A stretch of DNA of 64,000 bases from Caballeronia sp. NK8 (GTDB lineage Bacteria > Pseudomonadota > Gammaproteobacteria > Burkholderiales > Burkholderiaceae). Location of the stretch: positions 2,108,001-2,172,000 of the forward strand of contig NZ_AP024322.1 in assembly GCF_018408855.1 (NCBI RefSeq), given 5' to 3'. Shown piece after piece: positions 1 to 8,747 of the stretch. The notes beneath the pieces were generated by a model. That model ran no database searches. It was not told the DNA's origin and saw only the letters and a program-made list of their open reading frames with translations. A program made the position numbers and the translations under genes. How positions within the stretch are numbered: the stretch's first letter is position 1; each line of letters opens with the position of its first letter.

Positions 1-2148
1 CAGCGTCTGCGTCCGGCGCTGTCGGAAGGCAGCCACGTGACGTGCCCGCGCTGCAACGGCACGGGCCATATCCGCGACACCGAATCGTCCGCGCTGCAAG
101 TGCTGCGGATCATTCAGGAAGAAGCGATGAAGGAAAACACCGCGGCGATCCACTGCCAGGTGCCGGTCGAAGTGACCGCCTTCCTGCTGAACGAGAAGCG
201 CTCGGAAATCAACAAGATCGAGTCGCGCTTCAAGGTCAACGTCGTTCTGATCCCGAACAAGCATCTCGAAACGCCGCACTACAAGCTCGAGCGTCTGCGT
301 CACGACGATGCGCGTCTCGACGAGCCGCGCGCGTCGTGGAAGATGGCAGTCGAAGCGGCGAGCGAGCTCGAGTCCGAAACGGGTTACAGCAAGCGCACCG
401 AGGAAGTGAAGCCGAAGCAGGAAGCGGCGGTGAAGGGCATCACGCCCGAGAAGCCGGCGCCGAGCGCACCGGTCAAGCCCGCGCCCGTCGAGGCCGCGCC
501 CGCTCCGGCGCCCGTGCCGGCGAGCGGCGGTTTCATCGCGTGGATCAAGAATCTGTTCGGCATTCAACCGCCGCAACCCGCTCCGGCCCCCGTCGAAGCG
601 CAACCGGCGACGCGTGCGCCGCGTGAACGCGGCGAGCGCACCGGCGGCGGCGATCGCAACCGTAACCGTCGCAGTGGTGGCGCCGGTCGTGACGGCGCCG
701 CAGCAGGCGCCGCAACCGGTGGCAACGGCGCGGGCCGTCAGGGCGCGCGCCGCGAGGATCGCGAAGCGCGTGGCGGTCGTGAAGGACGCGAACTGCGCGA
801 AGTGCGTGAGCCGCGCGAGGGTCGTGAGCCGCGCGAGGCACGCGAACCCCGCGAGCCGCGTGAGACACGGGAACCTCGTGAAGCGCGTGATCGCAACGCG
901 GAACGCGCCCCGCGTCCGGAAACCGCCGAGCGTCAGGAACGCCGTGAGCGTCCCGAGCGCGCGGAACGCGGTGAACGCACTGAGCGCACTGAGCGCGGTG
1001 AACGCGCGGAACGTGGCGAGCGCCGCAAGCCGCAGCCGGAAGCCGCTGTCGAGGCGCTGACGCAAGGCGAAACGGTGGCATCGGAGATCGTCGAAACGGC
1101 GCAAGCCAACGCCAATGCGCAGCAGGCCGGCTTCGATTCAGCCGCCGATCAGGCAGCCGCCGAGGCGCGCGATGGCGAAGAGCGTCGCCGCCGCCGCCGT
1201 GGCCGTCGTGGCGGTCGTCGCGAGCGCGACGAAGACGGCATGACCGTGAATCACGCAGCCGACGTCGCGGAAGCGGAAGGCGCGGCGGAAAGCGTCTCCG
1301 CGCAAGCCGGCGTGTTCGACGCCGAAGCGGCGCAGGAAGCGTCCGCACGGCGCGAAACCCGCCCTGCCGCACCGCAGCCTGTCGAACACCCTGTTGTCGA
1401 GCAGCCTGTTGCCGAGCCGGTCAGTCAGCAGATTGCCCGGCCAGCCGAAGCCGCGCCGCAAGAGCAGGCGCCTGTCGCTGCCGAAGCAGCGCCGGTCGCC
1501 AAGGCTGCCGACGCCGAGCCGTTCGAGCTGAAGGCGCAAACGCCCGAGCCGACGACGTTCGATCTCTTCGCCAAGCCCGCTGGGGCGCCGGCGGTCGAGA
1601 ATCCGTTCGGCCCGGAACCGAAGGTTGCCGACACGGCATCGGCCGACCCGTTCGCGCCTGCCGCGCCTGCCGCGACGGAAGCGCCGAAGCCCGCCGCCGT
1701 CGAAGCACCGAAGCCCGTTGAGCCGGCTCCGGTCGCGGCGAGCGAACCCGCCGCCGAGGTCGCCGAACCGGTGAAGGCCGCCGCAACCGCGCCGACGCCC
1801 GAGGCAACGATCGTCGAACCGGTGAAGCCGGTCGTCGAGCGCACGGAAAGCGAAGCGGAAACGCGTGTCGCCGTGCAAGAGCCGGTCGCCGTCGTCGCGG
1901 AACCGGTGAAGGCCGCCGCGCCGTCCGCGCCCGCGACGTCGACGCCGATCGCCGCCGAAGCCCTTCAGCCGATGCTGGAGCGCGCGGGCCTCGTCTGGGT
2001 CAACACCGACGAAGGCAAGCTGCGCGAGGCGAACGCCGCTGCGGCGCGCGAACCGGCGACGGTGCGCGCACCGCGCGAGCGCAAGCCGCTCCCGCCGGCC
2101 GACGCCACGCCGATGCAGCAAGTGGAAACGGGCAAGCACATCCACTAA
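1..2148 (+). CDS. rne: Ribonuclease E, C-terminal part (5' end outside window)
   Basis: RNase E is the main endonuclease of mRNA decay and rRNA/tRNA maturation and scaffolds the degradosome on the inner membrane. The open frame runs in from the left edge, so the S1 and catalytic domains are missing here. The first visible residues hold the zinc-link CPRC motif (window residues 15-18), then the conserved small domain up to about residue 110. The rest, about 600 residues, is low-complexity: Ala/Pro-rich stretches and a long Arg/Glu-rich tract (about residues 200-345) of repeated REPRE- and ERGER-like units, as expected for the disordered RNA- and protein-binding tail. The acidic-basic tail differs in sequence from that of E. 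coli. A strong terminator follows the stop. Confidence 0.95.
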   Translation, partial: QRLRPALSEGSHVTCPRCNGTGHIRDTESSALQVLRIIQEEAMKENTAAIHCQVPVEVTAFLLNEKRSEINKIESRFKVNVVLIPNKHLETPHYKLERLRHDDARLDEPRASWKMAVEAASELESETGYSKRTEEVKPKQEAAVKGITPEKPAPSAPVKPAPVEAAPAPAPVPASGGFIAWIKNLFGIQPPQPAPAPVEAQPATRAPRERGERTGGGDRNRNRRSGGAGRDGAAAGAATGGNGAGRQGARREDREARGGREGRELREVREPREGREPREAREPREPRETREPREARDRNAERAPRPETAERQERRERPERAERGERTERTERGERAERGERRKPQPEAAVEALTQGETVASEIVETAQANANAQQAGFDSAADQAAAEARDGEERRRRRRGRRGGRRERDEDGMTVNHAADVAEAEGAAESVSAQAGVFDAEAAQEASARRETRPAAPQPVEHPVVEQPVAEPVSQQIARPAEAAPQEQAPVAAEAAPVAKAADAEPFELKAQTPEPTTFDLFAKPAGAPAVENPFGPEPKVADTASADPFAPAAPAATEAPKPAAVEAPKPVEPAPVAASEPAAEVAEPVKAAATAPTPEATIVEPVKPVVERTESEAETRVAVQEPVAVVAEPVKAAAPSAPATSTPIAAEALQPMLERAGLVWVNTDEGKLREANAAAAREPATVRAPRERKPLPPADATPMQQVETGKHIH

Positions 2149-2169
2149 ATACGCTTGGTTGAAGTGACG

Positions 2170-2203
2170 AACGCCATCGACTCACGTCGATGGCGTTTTT
2201 TTT
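2170..2203 (+). terminator. Rho-independent terminator after rne
   Basis: An 11-bp perfect stem (AACGCCATCGA / TCGATGGCGTT) with a 6-base loop is followed by a run of Ts. It lies 22 bases after the rne stop codon and separates it from moaA. Confidence 0.93.
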
Positions 2204-2341
2204 CGCCGATATCGAACGAAACAACTGAGGGAAAACCGCGACTCCGTGCCGTGCGTCTCCCTGCCCCGGTTCCGCTAAAATGGGACCTCGCAATCATCAT
2301 TCGAACAAGGCCACAGAGGCCAAACCGATCCCCGAGTCATC

Positions 2342-3448
2342 ATGTCCCGACGCATCATTCCCCTCGCCGACGTCAGCGCGATTCCGGATTTCTCCGGCGC
2401 AACGGCGTCGCCGTCGGGACATCTCATGGACACGCTCGCGCGTCCGCTGCGCGACCTGCGCATCTCGGTGACGGATCGCTGTAACTTCCGCTGCGTCTAC
2501 TGCATGCCGCGCGAAGTGTTTGACAAGGACTACCAGTTTCTCCCCCACGCCGCCCTGCTCTCGTTCGAGGAAATCGAACGGCTCGCGCGCGTGTTCGTCG
2601 CGCATGGCGTCGAGAAAATCCGTCTCACGGGCGGTGAGCCGCTCTTGCGCAAGAACATCGAATTCCTGATCGAACGGCTTGCGACACTGCAGACGCCCGA
2701 AGGCCGCCCGCTCGATCTGACGCTCACGACGAATGGCTCGCTCCTCGCGCGCAAGGCGCAGTCGTTGCGTGACGCGGGTCTGTCGCGCGTGACGGTCAGC
2801 CTGGACGCACTCGACGATTCCCTGTTTCGCCGCATGAACGACGCCGATTTCGCGGTCGCCGACGTGCTGAACGGCATCGAAACGGCGCAAGCCGTCGGAC
2901 TCGATCCCATCAAGGTGAACATGGTCGTGAAGCGCGGCACGAACGATCAGGAAATCGTGCCGATGGCGCGTCACTTCAAAGGCAGCGGCGCGGTTCTGCG
3001 CTTCATCGAGTACATGGACGTCGGCGCGTCGAACGGCTGGAACATGAGCGAAGTGCTGCCGTCGGCGCAAGTGGTCGAGCGCATCGACGCGCATTTTCCG
3101 CTCGCGCCGCTGGAAGCGCATACGGCCGCCGAAACGGCACAGCGCTGGGGCTATTGTGACGGCAGCGGCGAAATCGGCGTGATCTCCAGCGTCACGCGCG
3201 CGTTCTGCGGCTCCTGCACGCGCGCGCGGCTCTCGACGGAAGGCAAACTCTATCTGTGCCTCTTCGCGGTGTCCGGCCATGACCTGCGCGGCCTGATTCG
3301 CGGCGGCGCGAGCGATGAAGACGTCGCCACCGCCATCGCGCGGATCTGGGAAGCGCGCGGCGACCGTTACTCGCAACTGCGCGGCAGCGCGTCGGCGCCG
3401 TCGCGTGAGGATTCGCCGCGTGTCGAGATGTCGTACATCGGCGGCTGA
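2342..3448 (+). CDS. moaA: GTP 3',8-cyclase MoaA (molybdenum cofactor step 1)
   Basis: Radical SAM enzyme that, with MoaC, converts GTP to cyclic pyranopterin monophosphate in molybdenum cofactor synthesis. The N-terminal cluster motif is CNFRCVYC (Cys47, 51, 54). The second [4Fe-4S] site that binds GTP is Cys289, Cys292 and Cys306, and the chain ends in the Gly-Gly pair typical of active MoaA. At 368 residues it is slightly longer than E. coli MoaA because of an N-terminal extension. An internal ATG at residue 29 is a possible alternative start. It is followed after 16 bases by mobA and then moeA, so the three probably form one transcription unit. moaC, moaD and moaE are not in the window. 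Confidence 0.96.
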   Translation: MSRRIIPLADVSAIPDFSGATASPSGHLMDTLARPLRDLRISVTDRCNFRCVYCMPREVFDKDYQFLPHAALLSFEEIERLARVFVAHGVEKIRLTGGEPLLRKNIEFLIERLATLQTPEGRPLDLTLTTNGSLLARKAQSLRDAGLSRVTVSLDALDDSLFRRMNDADFAVADVLNGIETAQAVGLDPIKVNMVVKRGTNDQEIVPMARHFKGSGAVLRFIEYMDVGASNGWNMSEVLPSAQVVERIDAHFPLAPLEAHTAAETAQRWGYCDGSGEIGVISSVTRAFCGSCTRARLSTEGKLYLCLFAVSGHDLRGLIRGGASDEDVATAIARIWEARGDRYSQLRGSASAPSREDSPRVEMSYIGG

Positions 3449-3464
3449 GCGCGGTGGGACAGCC

Positions 3465-4085
3465 GTGCTGAACACTCATTCATCGTCGGATGTCACCGCG
3501 CTCGTGCTCGCGGGCGGGCGCGGCTCGCGCATGGGCGGCGTCGACAAGGGCATGCAGACGTTTCGCGGCGAACCACTCGCGCTGCATGTGATGCGGCGCC
3601 TCGCGCCTCAGGCGGGCACGCTGTTGATCAGCGCGAACCGTTCCATCGAAGACTACCAACGCCTCGGCGCGCCGTTCGGTGCGCGCGTCATCGCGGATAC
3701 GCGCGCGGATTATCCCGGGCCGCTCGCGGGCATCGCCGCCGCACTGCGCGCCGTTAATACCGAATGGCTCCTCACCGCGCCCTGCGACGCCCCTTTCGTC
3801 GATGAACATCTCGGCGCCGCATTGATGCACGCGCTCGATACGAAGCGCGCCGACATTGCCTACGCCGCAACGGTCGATGCGTCGGGCGAAGTCATGGCGC
3901 ATCCGGTTTTCGCGCTCCTGCGCCCGTCGCTCGCCGACGATCTCGATGCCTGGCTGGATGCCGGCGAGCGCAAGGTCCGCGCGTGGTACGCGCGCCACAA
4001 GGCGGTGGAAGTCCAATTTCACGACGAACCCGCGTTTTACAATATCAACGATCTGCAGCAGCTCGCCGAGATGGAACGGCGCTGA
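3465..4085 (+). CDS. mobA: Molybdenum cofactor guanylyltransferase MobA
   Basis: Adds GMP to molybdenum-molybdopterin, giving the guanine dinucleotide form used by DMSO-reductase-family enzymes. The nucleotide-binding signature LAGGRGSRMGGVDKG sits at residues 15-29. The length of 206 residues is normal. I chose the GTG at 3465 because it begins shortly before this signature. The open frame extends upstream inside moaA, but that part is out-of-frame shadow. It lies 16 bases after moaA and about 110 bases before moeA, in the same direction. Confidence 0.93.
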   Translation: MLNTHSSSDVTALVLAGGRGSRMGGVDKGMQTFRGEPLALHVMRRLAPQAGTLLISANRSIEDYQRLGAPFGARVIADTRADYPGPLAGIAAALRAVNTEWLLTAPCDAPFVDEHLGAALMHALDTKRADIAYAATVDASGEVMAHPVFALLRPSLADDLDAWLDAGERKVRAWYARHKAVEVQFHDEPAFYNINDLQQLAEMERR

Positions 4086-4194
4086 CTGTCCGCCCACGTC
4101 CGCCGTTGCGGCAATCCGACGCTCGGGCGCTCAAACAACGCGCGGCCTCGTGGCTGCTTCTTCGCCGGACTCCGGCCGCGATCCACGCCGATTC

Positions 4195-5499
4195 ATGACC
4201 ACGTCCAAGGAATTCTCCGCCTGCGTCGCCCACTACGATCCGAACGCGCTGCCCGTTGAAGCGGCGCAGGAAATCGTGCGTCAATGGGCGATGCCGCGCA
4301 GCCGTGACGGTCAAAGCGAACGCGTGGGCCTGCATGATGCGCTCGGCCGCGTGCTGGCCGAAGACGTGATCTCCCCCATCGACGTCCCCGCCTTCGACAA
4401 CTCCGCGATGGACGGCTACGCATTCGCGGGCGCTGCACTCGCGCGCGGCGGCGCCACGCTCGATCTCGCCGTCGCGGGCACGGCGCTCGCCGGGCGTCCT
4501 TTCGCTTCGGCGCCGGGCGCGGACCAGTGCGTGCGCATCATGACGGGCGCGCTCATTCCGCCGGGCTGCGACACGGTCGTGCCGCAGGAACTGGTGACGC
4601 GCGAAGGCGATGCGATCCGTTTCTCCACCGCGAATCTGCGCGCGGGGCAAAATCGCCGTCTGTCGGGCGAAGATCTCGCGAAAGGCAAACCCGCGCTGCT
4701 CGGTGGCCGCATCGTGCGCGCGTCCGATCTTGGCTTGCTCGCGTCGCTCGGCATCGGCGAAGTTACGGTGCGAAAGCGTCTCACCGTCGCGTTCTTTTCG
4801 ACCGGCGACGAATTGCGCTCGCTCGGCGAACCGCTCGATCCAGGCAGCCTCTACGACAGCAACCGCTACACCCTCTTCGCGATGCTCGCGCGCCTTGACG
4901 TCGAAACGATCGATCTCGGCATCGTGCGCGACGACCGCGCGTCGCTCGAAAAGGCACTGCGCGATGCAACTGCGCGCGCGGATGTCGTCATCAGTTCGGG
5001 CGGCGTATCGGTCGGCGATGCGGACTTCACGCGCGAACTGATGAATTCGCTCGGCGACGTCGCCTTCTGGAAGATCGCGATGCGCCCCGGCCGGCCGCTC
5101 GCGTTCGGCCGCCTGTGGTCGGGCGAGCGCGCGGGCGCGGGCAAACCGGCGCTGTTTTTCGGCTTGCCGGGCAACCCGGTCGCCGTGATGGCAACGTTCT
5201 ACTTCATCGTGCGCGAGGCGTTGCTGGCGATGTCCGGCGCGACGCATCAGCCGCTCACCGCCATTCGCGCGAGCGCCGCCGAGCCGATCAAGAAACGCGC
5301 GGGCCGCACCGAGTTCCAGCGCGGCATCGCCACGCGCGACGCCGATGGCCGCTTTCGCGTCGTCACCACCGGCCCGCAAGGCTCCGGCGTGCTCAGCTCG
5401 ATGAGCGAAGCGAACTGCTTCATCGTGCTTGAGCACGCGCGCGGCGACGTCGACGCCGGCGACGAAGTCGACATCGTGCCGTTCGACGGCCTGATCTGA
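4195..5499 (+). CDS. moeA: Molybdopterin molybdenumtransferase MoeA
   Basis: Inserts molybdate into adenylated molybdopterin, the step after Mog. The 434-residue protein has the full MoeA layout: an N-terminal domain with the conserved SPIDVPAFDNSAMDGYA region, a central MoCF domain with SSGGVSVGD, and a C-terminal domain after the FGLPGNPVAVM segment. The frame is open well upstream, but the ATG at 4195 gives the usual N-terminus. The adenylyltransferase partner (mog) is found separately near 39.8 kb. Third gene of the moaA-mobA-moeA run. Confidence 0.95.
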   Translation: MTTSKEFSACVAHYDPNALPVEAAQEIVRQWAMPRSRDGQSERVGLHDALGRVLAEDVISPIDVPAFDNSAMDGYAFAGAALARGGATLDLAVAGTALAGRPFASAPGADQCVRIMTGALIPPGCDTVVPQELVTREGDAIRFSTANLRAGQNRRLSGEDLAKGKPALLGGRIVRASDLGLLASLGIGEVTVRKRLTVAFFSTGDELRSLGEPLDPGSLYDSNRYTLFAMLARLDVETIDLGIVRDDRASLEKALRDATARADVVISSGGVSVGDADFTRELMNSLGDVAFWKIAMRPGRPLAFGRLWSGERAGAGKPALFFGLPGNPVAVMATFYFIVREALLAMSGATHQPLTAIRASAAEPIKKRAGRTEFQRGIATRDADGRFRVVTTGPQGSGVLSSMSEANCFIVLEHARGDVDAGDEVDIVPFDGLI

Positions 5500-5562
5500 C
5501 TGGCGCGTAACGCGCGTCGCCACGACCAACATTCCTACATCGATAGACGGGGCTTTCCTTCC

Positions 5563-5838
5563 ATGAAAAAGCAGATTTCATTCATTGCACCAGGACAGAC
5601 CGCCAAGGCGCTGATCCTCGTGTACCTGACATTCAGCGTGCCGATCGTGCTGCTCGGCGTCGTGGTCGCGTTCGTGCGCTACGGTTCCGTGGAAGTGAGC
5701 ACCGTCACGAGCGCGCTGCTGCTGAACGCGATTCTCGGCTTCATCCTGCTGTGGATCGCGTGTCACGCGTACAACTGGGTGGCGTCGCGTTTCGGCGGCA
5801 TCGAAATCGTGTTGTCCGATGCCCCGGAGGAAGCATGA
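5563..5838 (+). CDS. Small two-helix inner-membrane protein, unknown function
   Basis: A 91-residue protein with two hydrophobic segments (about residues 15-39 and 48-71) separated by a short polar loop, so probably an inner-membrane hairpin with both ends on the same side. I recognise no catalytic motif. It ends in an acidic tail. Its stop codon overlaps the start of the following acetyltransferase gene (ATGA), so the two are translationally coupled and may work together. The start ATG at 5563 has no competing upstream ATG. Confidence 0.75.
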   Translation: MKKQISFIAPGQTAKALILVYLTFSVPIVLLGVVVAFVRYGSVEVSTVTSALLLNAILGFILLWIACHAYNWVASRFGGIEIVLSDAPEEA

Positions 5839-6311
5839 GCACCACGATTCGCGCAGCCGCGCCCGCCGACGTCCCTGCGATCTTCGGCTTGATGTACGAG
5901 CTGGCCGAATTCGAGAAGCTCACGCATCTTTTCATCGCGACGAAGGAAGGCGTGCACGATGCCCTCTTCGGCACGCGACCTGCCGCAGAAGCGCTCGTCG
6001 CGGAGCAGGACGGCGAAATCGTGAGCTATGCGCTCTTCTTCCAGAACTTCTCGACCTTCCTCGGCAAGCGCGGCCTGTATCTCGAAGACCTGTACGTGCG
6101 TCCTTCGATGCGCGGCAGCGGCCTCGGCACGCTGATGCTGAAGAAGCTCGCCGCGCTCGCGGTCGAGCGCCAGTGCGGGCGATTCGAATGGTCGGTGCTC
6201 GACTGGAATCAGAACGCCATCGACTTCTACGAGAAGATGGGCGCGACGGTGCTGCCCGACTGGCGCATCGTGCGCGTGACGGGCGAGCCGCTCGAACGCC
6301 TCGCCAGCTGA
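5835..6311 (+). CDS. GNAT-family N-acetyltransferase
   Basis: A 158-residue GCN5-type acetyltransferase. The acetyl-CoA pyrophosphate loop is visible as RPSMRGSGLGTLML, preceded by the LEDLYV beta strand and followed by the NAIDFYEKMGA segment typical of the family's C-terminal fold. It resembles the diamine/thialysine acetyltransferase branch (LYLEDLYVRP), but substrate cannot be assigned from sequence alone. The start is the ATG of an ATGA overlap with the upstream membrane-protein gene. It converges with rmuC, one base apart, with no terminator between. Confidence 0.88.
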   Translation: MSTTIRAAAPADVPAIFGLMYELAEFEKLTHLFIATKEGVHDALFGTRPAAEALVAEQDGEIVSYALFFQNFSTFLGKRGLYLEDLYVRPSMRGSGLGTLMLKKLAALAVERQCGRFEWSVLDWNQNAIDFYEKMGATVLPDWRIVRVTGEPLERLAS

Positions 6312-6312
6312 A

Positions 6313-7761
6313 TCAGATGTCGTCGTCGCCCACGGGCGATGACGCGTCACCCAGCAAACCCGCCGCCTGTTCGCCCGGCAGCGCCTCGACATCGCGCAGG
6401 CGCCGGTCCATCTGCCGCGTGCGCGTCTGCGCCGCTTCGATCGAGCGCGTGACGGTTTCGAGCTGCGATTTGGTCTTAGCCAGCACTTCGCCGAACTTGC
6501 CGAATTCGGTCTTCACCGCGCCCAGCACCTGCCACACTTCGCTGGAACGCTTCTCGATGGCGAGCGTGCGAAAGCCCATCTGCAGACTGTTGAGCAGCGC
6601 GGTCAATGTGGTCGGCCCGGCAATGGTCACGCGATATTCGCGCTGTAGCGAATCGCTCAGGCCTGGACGGCGCAGCACTTCCGCATAGAGTCCTTCGGTC
6701 GGCAGGAACAGCAGCGCGAAGTCGGTCGTGTGCGGCGGCGCGACGTACTTCTGGGCGATCGACTTCGCCTCCGCGCGCAAGCGGCCTTCGAGCGCGCGCG
6801 ACGCGTTCTCGACCGCGACCAGATCCGCGCGCTCCTGCGCATCGATCAGGCGCTCGTAGTCCTCGCGCGGAAACTTCGCGTCGATGGGCAGCCACACGGG
6901 CGTGGCCGCATCGCCCGGCGCGCCCGGCGCATCGTGACGCCCCGGCAGGCGGATTGCGAACTCCACGCGCTCGTTGCTCTTCGGAATCGTCGCGACATTC
7001 TTCGCGTACTGGTCCGGCGTAAGCAATTGTTCCAGCAGCGATTCCAGCTGCACCTCGCCCCAGATGCCGCGCGTCTTGACGTTGGTCAGTACCTTTTTCA
7101 GATCGCCGACACCGGCCGCGAGCGTCTGCATTTCGCCGAGCCCGCGATGCACCTGCTCCAGCCGGTCCGACACGAGCTTGAATGACTCGCCCAGGCGCTG
7201 TTCGAGTGTCGCGTGCAACTTCTCGTCGACGGTTCGGCGCATCTCGTCGAGCTTCGTCGCGTTGTTCGCCTCGATGTCCTTCAGGCGCGCTTCGAGCGTC
7301 GCGCGCACTTCGCCGAGCCGGCGATCGTTCGCCTCCGACATTTGCGACAGATGCTGCGACATGGAATCGGCGAAGCGCTTCAACGCGTTGCCCTGATCCT
7401 CGCGTGCCTGCTGGCTCTGTTGCGCGAGTTGCTGCGCGAGCGCGTCGAACTGCGCGTTCTGCACGCTCGATGTGCTCGCCAGTTGCGTAGCGAGCGTCTG
7501 GTGGAATTGCGTGAAACCGCTCTGCGATTCCATGCGCGCCACGCGCGAACTCTCCGCGATATCGCCGCGCAAGCCCCGTTCGAGCCGTTCCTGCGCGCGC
7601 GTGTGCGCTTCGCCCATATCGTTGACGCGATCGGTGAGCGCTTCGAATTCGTCGAGGATGAGCGCGTTCGAATGCCGCCGCATCGTGATGACGAGCGCGA
7701 TGAGCGCGACCACCAGCGCGATCGCCAACAGCGCGACCGCGCCAACCAGCATTTCAATCAT
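6313..7761 (-). CDS. rmuC: DNA recombination protein RmuC homologue
   Basis: RmuC limits DNA inversions and rearrangements; the family is predicted to have a nuclease-like core. The 482-residue protein starts with a membrane-spanning helix (about residues 4-26), followed by a long coiled coil (about 35-220) rich in Gln, Glu and Arg, then the conserved core with LPIDAKFPREDYERL and a second helical tail. Its start overlaps the stop of the hydroxyacid dehydrogenase gene by four bases (ATGA), making it the last gene of a probable four-gene operon. Confidence 0.92.
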   Translation of the reverse strand: MIEMLVGAVALLAIALVVALIALVITMRRHSNALILDEFEALTDRVNDMGEAHTRAQERLERGLRGDIAESSRVARMESQSGFTQFHQTLATQLASTSSVQNAQFDALAQQLAQQSQQAREDQGNALKRFADSMSQHLSQMSEANDRRLGEVRATLEARLKDIEANNATKLDEMRRTVDEKLHATLEQRLGESFKLVSDRLEQVHRGLGEMQTLAAGVGDLKKVLTNVKTRGIWGEVQLESLLEQLLTPDQYAKNVATIPKSNERVEFAIRLPGRHDAPGAPGDAATPVWLPIDAKFPREDYERLIDAQERADLVAVENASRALEGRLRAEAKSIAQKYVAPPHTTDFALLFLPTEGLYAEVLRRPGLSDSLQREYRVTIAGPTTLTALLNSLQMGFRTLAIEKRSSEVWQVLGAVKTEFGKFGEVLAKTKSQLETVTRSIEAAQTRTRQMDRRLRDVEALPGEQAAGLLGDASSPVGDDDI

Positions 7762-8738
7762 GTCTTGAGCACGTCCGGATTGATCGGGTTCGGCGGATTG
7801 CCAGCGCGCGGGCCTTCACCCAGCGCGGCAATGAGATTGTCTGCCGCGAGATTCGCCATTGCGCGGCGCGTGGCCTCGGTCGCGCTCGCAATGTGCGGCG
7901 TCAGCACGACGTTGTCGAGCAGCATGAAATCCGGATTGAAGTTCGGCTCGCCTTCGAAGACGTCGATGCCCGCCGCCGCGATGCGCTTCTCGCGCAACGC
8001 GACGATCAACGCCGCGTCATCGACGATGCCGCCGCGCGCGATGTTGGTGAGCGTCGCGGTCGGCTTCATCAGCGCCAGTTCGGCCGCGCCGATCGTGTGA
8101 TGGTTCTCCTTCGTGTACGGCAGCACGAGCACGACGTGATCTGCGCGCTTGAGCAGATCGTCCTTCGATGCATATTCGGCGTTCAGTTCGGCTTCGATCT
8201 CCGGCGCGACACGCGAGCGGTTGTGATAGATCACGCGCATATTGAAGCCGCCCGCGCGCCGCGCGAGCGCCTGGCCGATGCGGCCCATGCCGATCACGCC
8301 GAGCGTCGAGCCGTAGACATCGGCGCCGAGGAACGAATCGAAGGACCATTTCTGCCACTTGCCCGCGCGCAGATAGTGCTCGGATTCCGTGACGCGGCGC
8401 GCCGCCGCCATCATCAGCGCCCAGCCGAAATCGGCGGTGGTTTCGTTCAGCACGTTCGGCGTGTTGGTGCCGAGCACCTTGTGCGCGTCGAACGCCTTCA
8501 TGTCGAAATTGTTGTAGCCGACTGCCATGTTCGCGACCACTTTCAGGTTCGGCGCGCCCGTCAGTTCCTGCTCGCCGACCCATTCGCCTGCGGTGAACGC
8601 GCCTTCCTTGTCGGCGAGACGGCGCGCGAACTCTTCCTGCGTGAGCACGTCGCCGAGGTTCACGTCGACATCGAAATACTGTTTCAGGCGCTCGATCACA
8701 TCGGGAAAGGTGGGACGCGCGACAAGTACCTTCTTCAT
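7758..8738 (-). CDS. D-isomer-specific 2-hydroxyacid dehydrogenase (glyoxylate/hydroxypyruvate or 2-ketogluconate reductase type)
   Basis: NAD(P)-dependent reductase of 2-keto acids. The 326-residue protein has the nucleotide-binding GMGRIG motif at 150-155, and the catalytic triad of the family as Arg235 (NIARGG), Glu264 (EGEP) and His282 (PHIAS). An Asn-Arg-Ser-Arg stretch at 173-176, after the second beta strand, favours NADP(H). It resembles the GhrB/TkrA branch. An AGGAGC ribosome-binding site precedes the ATG. It lies 9 bases after the antiporter gene and overlaps rmuC, so it is the third gene of the run. Confidence 0.9.
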   Translation of the reverse strand: MKKVLVARPTFPDVIERLKQYFDVDVNLGDVLTQEEFARRLADKEGAFTAGEWVGEQELTGAPNLKVVANMAVGYNNFDMKAFDAHKVLGTNTPNVLNETTADFGWALMMAAARRVTESEHYLRAGKWQKWSFDSFLGADVYGSTLGVIGMGRIGQALARRAGGFNMRVIYHNRSRVAPEIEAELNAEYASKDDLLKRADHVVLVLPYTKENHHTIGAAELALMKPTATLTNIARGGIVDDAALIVALREKRIAAAGIDVFEGEPNFNPDFMLLDNVVLTPHIASATEATRRAMANLAADNLIAALGEGPRAGNPPNPINPDVLKT

Positions 8739-8747
8739 CGATTGCTC

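Noticed and set aside
740..1040. Repeats in rne resembling a CRISPR or satellite array
   Set aside because: They are in-frame codon repeats of a protein tract with uneven spacing.
1138..2145. Long open frame antisense to rne
   Set aside because: Arg-rich composition is the mirror of Ala/Pro/Glu codons in a GC-rich gene; no family match and rne is certain.
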